Assembly (NCBI GenBank): GCA_041392205.1
Contig: JAWKMO010000002.1
Coordinates: 124,001-188,000 of the forward strand
Reading direction: 5' to 3'
DNA: 64,000 bases
Source: Halomarinibacterium sp041392205
GTDB lineage: Bacteria; Bacteroidota; Bacteroidia; Flavobacteriales; Flavobacteriaceae
Shown here: positions 61,022 through 64,000 of the stretch, piece after piece
How the letters are laid out: each line of letters begins with the position of its first letter
Position numbering within the stretch: the first letter of the stretch is position 1
The notes under the pieces: model-generated
Seen by the model: only the letters and a program-made list of their open reading frames with translations
Database searches by the model: none
What the model was told of the DNA's origin: nothing
Program-made: the position numbers and the translations under genes

Positions 61022-63181
61022 CTATTCCTTTATTCCAGAATTAATTTTTTGAGGAAGTACTTCGTACCCCATATTATAAAGTGTAAAGCCAAATATATCG
61101 GCATATTGTTCGATGGTTTTGTGCACTGGAGTGCCCGCTCCATGACCTGCATCGGTTTCAATTCGGATTAAAACGGGGTTGTTTCCTGTTTGATTTTCTT
61201 GAAGTGCTGCGGCAAATTTAAAACTGTGGGCAGGAACCACTCGGTCGTCATGATCTCCTGTGGTTACAAGTGTGGCAGGGTAGTGCACCCCTTTTTTAAC
61301 ATTGTGAACAGGGGAGTAGCCTTTTAAATATTGAAACATTTCTTCACTTTCTTCTGCAGTACCATAATCATAAGCCCAACCCGCACCAGCAGTAAAAGTA
61401 TGATATCTCAACATATCCATGACGCCTACGGCTGGCAAGGCCACTTGCACTAAATCGGGTCGTTGTGTCATTACGGCACCCACGAGCAAACCTCCGTTAG
61501 ATCCCCCTCTTATGGCGAGGTATTCTTTTGAAGTGTATTTGTTATCGATAAGGTATTCGGCTGCAGCAATAAAATCATCAAATACATTTTGTTTTTTCAT
61601 TTTAGTTCCTGCTTTATGCCATTCTTTTCCATATTCTCCTCCGCCACGAAGATTTGGAACGGCATAAACACCTCCTTGTTCTAACCATACAGCGTTTGCG
61701 ATGCTAAAAGAGGGAGTTAAACTAATATTAAAACCGCCATAACCATAAAGGATTGTAGGATTTTTACCATCGAGTTTTATTCCTTTTTTATAGGTAATAA
61801 TCATGGGGACTTTAGTGCCATCCTTGGAGGTGTAAAACACCTGTTTGCTTTCGTAATTATCTGAAATAAAATCGATTTTTGGTTCTCGGTATAATTCAGA
61901 TTTTCCTGTTTCCATGTTGTATTTATAAATACTTCCTGGAGTGGTATAATTAGTAAAGGAATAAAAAAGTTCGGTTTCCTCTTTTTTAGCACCAAAACCT
62001 CCAGCACTACCCAGACCGGGCAATTGAATTTCTCGAATGAGTTTCCCAGAAAAGTCATATTGAAACACTTTAGAAATGGCATCAACCATATATTCAGCAA
62101 ATATGTATTTCCCTCCGGTTGAAGGGCTTAGTACATTTTTAGTTTCAGGAATCACATCCACCCAATTTTCTGGAGTAGGGTTTGAAACAGCTACTTTTAC
62201 AATTTTTTTATTGGGTGCGTTAAGGTTTGTGTTCAGAAATAAAGTTGATCCTTCATTATCCATAACATAAGTATCACTCTCGGTATGGTCAAGAACGGTT
62301 ATAAAAGGACTGTTTGGGACTTCTAAATCTTTTATAAATAATTTATTTCCAGAAGTTGAAACGCTAGCGGTAACGACAAGGTATCTATTGTCTTCAGTAA
62401 CAAAACCACCCACATACCGATGCTTTTCGGCAGGCAATCCTCCAAAAATTAAGGCATCACTTTTTTGTGGGGTTCCCAATTTGTGATAATACAATTTATG
62501 TTGATCGGTTTTTGCGGAAAGTTCACTCCCTTTAGGCTTATCATAGCTGGAATAATAAAAACCATCATTTCCTTTCCAAGAAAGACCACTAAATTTTATA
62601 TCTACAAGAGTATCTTCAACAATTTCTTTTGTTTCGACGTTCATCACCAAGACTTTTCTCCAGTCGCTTCCCCCTTCAGAAATACTATATGCAGCTATAG
62701 TTCCATCTTTAGAGAAACTTAAACCTCCCAAGGAAATGGTACCATCTTCTTTAAAGGTATTGGGATCCAGAAAAACTTGTGCGGTAGTAGGGTCTTCTCC
62801 CGTTTTATAACGGTATACAACGAATTGGTTTTGTAAACCATCATTTTTATAGAAATAGGTATAATCTCCTTCTTTAAAAGGGGCGCCTATCTTTTCATAA
62901 TTCCATAGTTCAGAAAGACGTTCTTTAAGTTCGTTTCTGTAGGGAATTGTGTCTAAATAGCCAAAAGTTACTTTGTTTTGTGCTTTTACCCATGATTCAG
63001 TTTGAGAGCTTCGGTCGTCTTCGAGCCATCTGTAAGGGTCTTTAATTTCATGACCAAAATACCTATCTACAGAGTCTACTTTCTCGGTAGTAGGGTAGGA
63101 TACTACAATAGGGGTTTTTTTGATTTGTTTTTGGCAGCTCATTAGTAAAATAACAACAAAAAAGGACACAAAGTATTTCAT
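61022..63181 (-). CDS. Prolyl oligopeptidase family serine peptidase (lipoprotein)
   Basis: 719 residues from the ATG at 63181. A signal peptide with lipobox LLMSC (Cys about 16) is followed by the beta-propeller domain (about 80-420) and a C-terminal alpha/beta hydrolase domain. The catalytic Ser is in RGGSNGGLLVG (about 559), Asp in TGDHDDRVVP and His in DAGHGAG. S9 peptidases cleave after proline in short peptides. The lipoprotein anchor suggests a periplasmic or surface location. It is a single gene. Confidence 0.93.
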   Translation of the reverse strand: MKYFVSFFVVILLMSCQKQIKKTPIVVSYPTTEKVDSVDRYFGHEIKDPYRWLEDDRSSQTESWVKAQNKVTFGYLDTIPYRNELKERLSELWNYEKIGAPFKEGDYTYFYKNDGLQNQFVVYRYKTGEDPTTAQVFLDPNTFKEDGTISLGGLSFSKDGTIAAYSISEGGSDWRKVLVMNVETKEIVEDTLVDIKFSGLSWKGNDGFYYSSYDKPKGSELSAKTDQHKLYYHKLGTPQKSDALIFGGLPAEKHRYVGGFVTEDNRYLVVTASVSTSGNKLFIKDLEVPNSPFITVLDHTESDTYVMDNEGSTLFLNTNLNAPNKKIVKVAVSNPTPENWVDVIPETKNVLSPSTGGKYIFAEYMVDAISKVFQYDFSGKLIREIQLPGLGSAGGFGAKKEETELFYSFTNYTTPGSIYKYNMETGKSELYREPKIDFISDNYESKQVFYTSKDGTKVPMIITYKKGIKLDGKNPTILYGYGGFNISLTPSFSIANAVWLEQGGVYAVPNLRGGGEYGKEWHKAGTKMKKQNVFDDFIAAAEYLIDNKYTSKEYLAIRGGSNGGLLVGAVMTQRPDLVQVALPAVGVMDMLRYHTFTAGAGWAYDYGTAEESEEMFQYLKGYSPVHNVKKGVHYPATLVTTGDHDDRVVPAHSFKFAAALQENQTGNNPVLIRIETDAGHGAGTPVHKTIEQYADIFGFTLYNMGYEVLPQKINSGIKE

Positions 63182-63253
63182 TACCAATAGATTTAACTTG
63201 GTAAAAATAACAAATTTGAAGTGGTTTATGGTTAAAATAATGGCTTAATTCTA

Positions 63254-63634
63254 TTACTGAAATAGCGGTTTATAGGATTTCCAGTATTTATAGATTAAAA
63301 TGATATTAATGGAAACAATAAGTATGGCTGGTAGTATTTCTGGAAGGTCTAAAAACAAATGAAATAACAATATATTAAGCGATATGGGAGCTAAAAGAAT
63401 AAGCGCAAAGGGAACCCATTTTCTAAGGAATAAAAGAACTCCCACAAAAATTTCTAGAATTCCCACCAAAGGGAGGACATATCCAGATGCAGAAAGAGAA
63501 CTCATAAAATTGGAAGCCGCTTCTGGAAGTTGGGGCAAAGGCATAAAGCTAAAGTCAATGAATTTATTAAGTCCAAAAAAAAGGAGAATTACGGCAAGGA
63601 TAAATCGAAGAATTTTAGTAAATGTTGAGTTCAT
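63254..63634 (-). CDS. DoxX family membrane protein
   Basis: 126 residues from the ATG at 63634, with about four membrane helices and the DoxX-like start (FTKILRFILAVILLFFGLNKF). Family members act in redox or sulfur metabolism; the role here is unknown. An in-frame upstream start exists but begins in the terminator region of the neighbour. Confidence 0.78.
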   Translation of the reverse strand: MNSTFTKILRFILAVILLFFGLNKFIDFSFMPLPQLPEAASNFMSSLSASGYVLPLVGILEIFVGVLLFLRKWVPFALILLAPISLNILLFHLFLDLPEILPAILIVSINIILIYKYWKSYKPLFQ

Positions 63635-63669
63635 AAGTGATGGTTTTGAGCTACTTAAATATAGTGAAA

Positions 63670-63709
63670 AAAGAAACACCGTCACTTTTTTTAGTAACGG
63701 TGTTTCTTT
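63670..63709 (-). terminator. Terminator of the T9SS cargo gene
   Basis: 16-base arms with one mismatch (63670-63685 and 63694-63709, AAAGAAACACCGT core), loop of 8, followed on the minus strand by a T-run. It lies 17 bases downstream of the stop at 63727. Confidence 0.8.
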
Positions 63710-63726
63710 ATAATTAATTAGGAAGT

Positions 63727-64000
63727 TTATTTTTTTATAAAACGCTGCGTTTTCACAGTTTTAGTATCAGCTACTTTTAATATGTAATTCCCTTCTGCTA
63801 AATAAGAAACATTTATTGAAGAAGAATTTAACTTTTCGTTCATTACTCTTTTTCCATTCATATCAAATATAGAATAGATAGGGTTGGTAAATTCAGATGT
63901 TGAAGCAATATTAAGTATTTCAGAGGTGGGATTAGGGAAAGAAATTAGATTATTAACCAAAGTGTCTTCCAATCCAAGGATGGTAGAACCTTCCTCTATA
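63727..64000 (-). CDS. Protein with type IX secretion C-terminal sorting domain (5' end outside window)
   Basis: The frame is open to the window edge (about 90 residues visible). The end matches the T9SS type A sorting domain: SFPNPTSEILNI near the start of the domain, a central YSIFDMNGKRV strand pair, and the C-terminal LAEGNYILKVADTKTVKTQRFIKK-type ending (Gly-x-Tyr and a final basic Lys pair). Proteins with this tail cross the outer membrane through the type IX system and may be anchored to the surface or released. The cargo part is not in the window, so its function cannot be told. Confidence 0.88.
   Translation of the reverse strand, partial: IEEGSTILGLEDTLVNNLISFPNPTSEILNIASTSEFTNPIYSIFDMNGKRVMNEKLNSSSINVSYLAEGNYILKVADTKTVKTQRFIKK

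Noticed and set aside
1..64000. Defence system, prophage, integrative element or CRISPR array
   Set aside because: I looked for transposases, integrases, restriction or toxin-antitoxin motifs, and for regularly spaced repeats. None was visible on either strand; the region is compact core chromosome.

Overview
The window looks like a chromosomal segment of a low-GC marine-type member of the Bacteroidetes, most likely family Flavobacteriaceae. Three things point there. Promoter -7 elements of the TAnnTTTG type stand in front of many genes. Several protein families are typical of or common in this group: DUF4837, DUF4175, DUF2807 head-GIN, OMP_b-brl barrels, a type IX secretion (T9SS) sorting domain, a PID-CTERM-like tail, and lipoproteins with charged residues after the lipobox cysteine. 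The gene order DUF177-rpmF-fabH-accB-accC is also present. Nearly all of the sequence is coding, with short gaps, many 1-4 base start/stop overlaps, and no transposase, integrase, prophage or CRISPR array that I can see. This is core chromosome, not an accessory island.

Layout. 1-5.2 kb: envelope genes on the minus strand (partial GH3-like enzyme, M23 peptidase, DUF4837 lipoprotein, MltD-like lytic transglycosylase) around tatA. 5.3-7.7 kb: divergent pgk and DNA polymerase III delta prime gene. 7.8-14.5 kb: methyltransferase, mnmG and ybeY-DUF4175; two parS-type ParB sites flank mnmG. 14.7-22.6 kb: gltX, an outer-membrane barrel, an SPFH protein, a lipid A phosphoethanolamine transferase-like protein, an acyltransferase, glnS and folB, with a GC-rich inverted repeat in the glnS leader. 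22.7-27.4 kb: tRNA-Cys, LysE exporter, head-GIN protein, DUF3124, RNase R, DUF2007. 27.4-27.9 kb: the only long non-coding stretch, very AT-rich. 28-38.3 kb: rpiB, CDF transporter, ElaA-like GNAT; then the minus-strand operons rnpA-DUF4349-S41-hydroxylase and MBL-S8-M1. 38.4-50 kb: antiporter, small lipoprotein, kelch lipoprotein, TPR-LytTR regulator, lepA, barrel receptor, dus, FtsX-type permease. 50.7-60 kb: rbfA, mce, a CAT-anticodon tRNA, PID-CTERM protein, ribE, pdxA, DUF177-rpmF, fabH-accB-accC, an FAD oxidoreductase, mtgA and a Gre-like protein. 60-64 kb: lone ABC ATPase, prolyl oligopeptidase, DoxX and the start of a T9SS cargo gene.

The themes are translation and tRNA modification (gltX, glnS, mnmG, dus, lepA, rbfA, ybeY, rpmF, rnpA, rnr, two tRNAs), early fatty-acid synthesis (fabH, accB, accC), and envelope building and remodelling (M23, lytic transglycosylase, mtgA, EptA-like, acyltransferase, several lipoproteins and peptidases).

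I did not find a convincing new multi-gene system. The most interesting signals are non-coding: the parS pair around mnmG, -7 elements only 3-5 bases before start codons (suggesting leaderless mRNAs), terminators that overlap the next promoter, a structured repeat in the glnS leader, and the AT-rich gap before rpiB.
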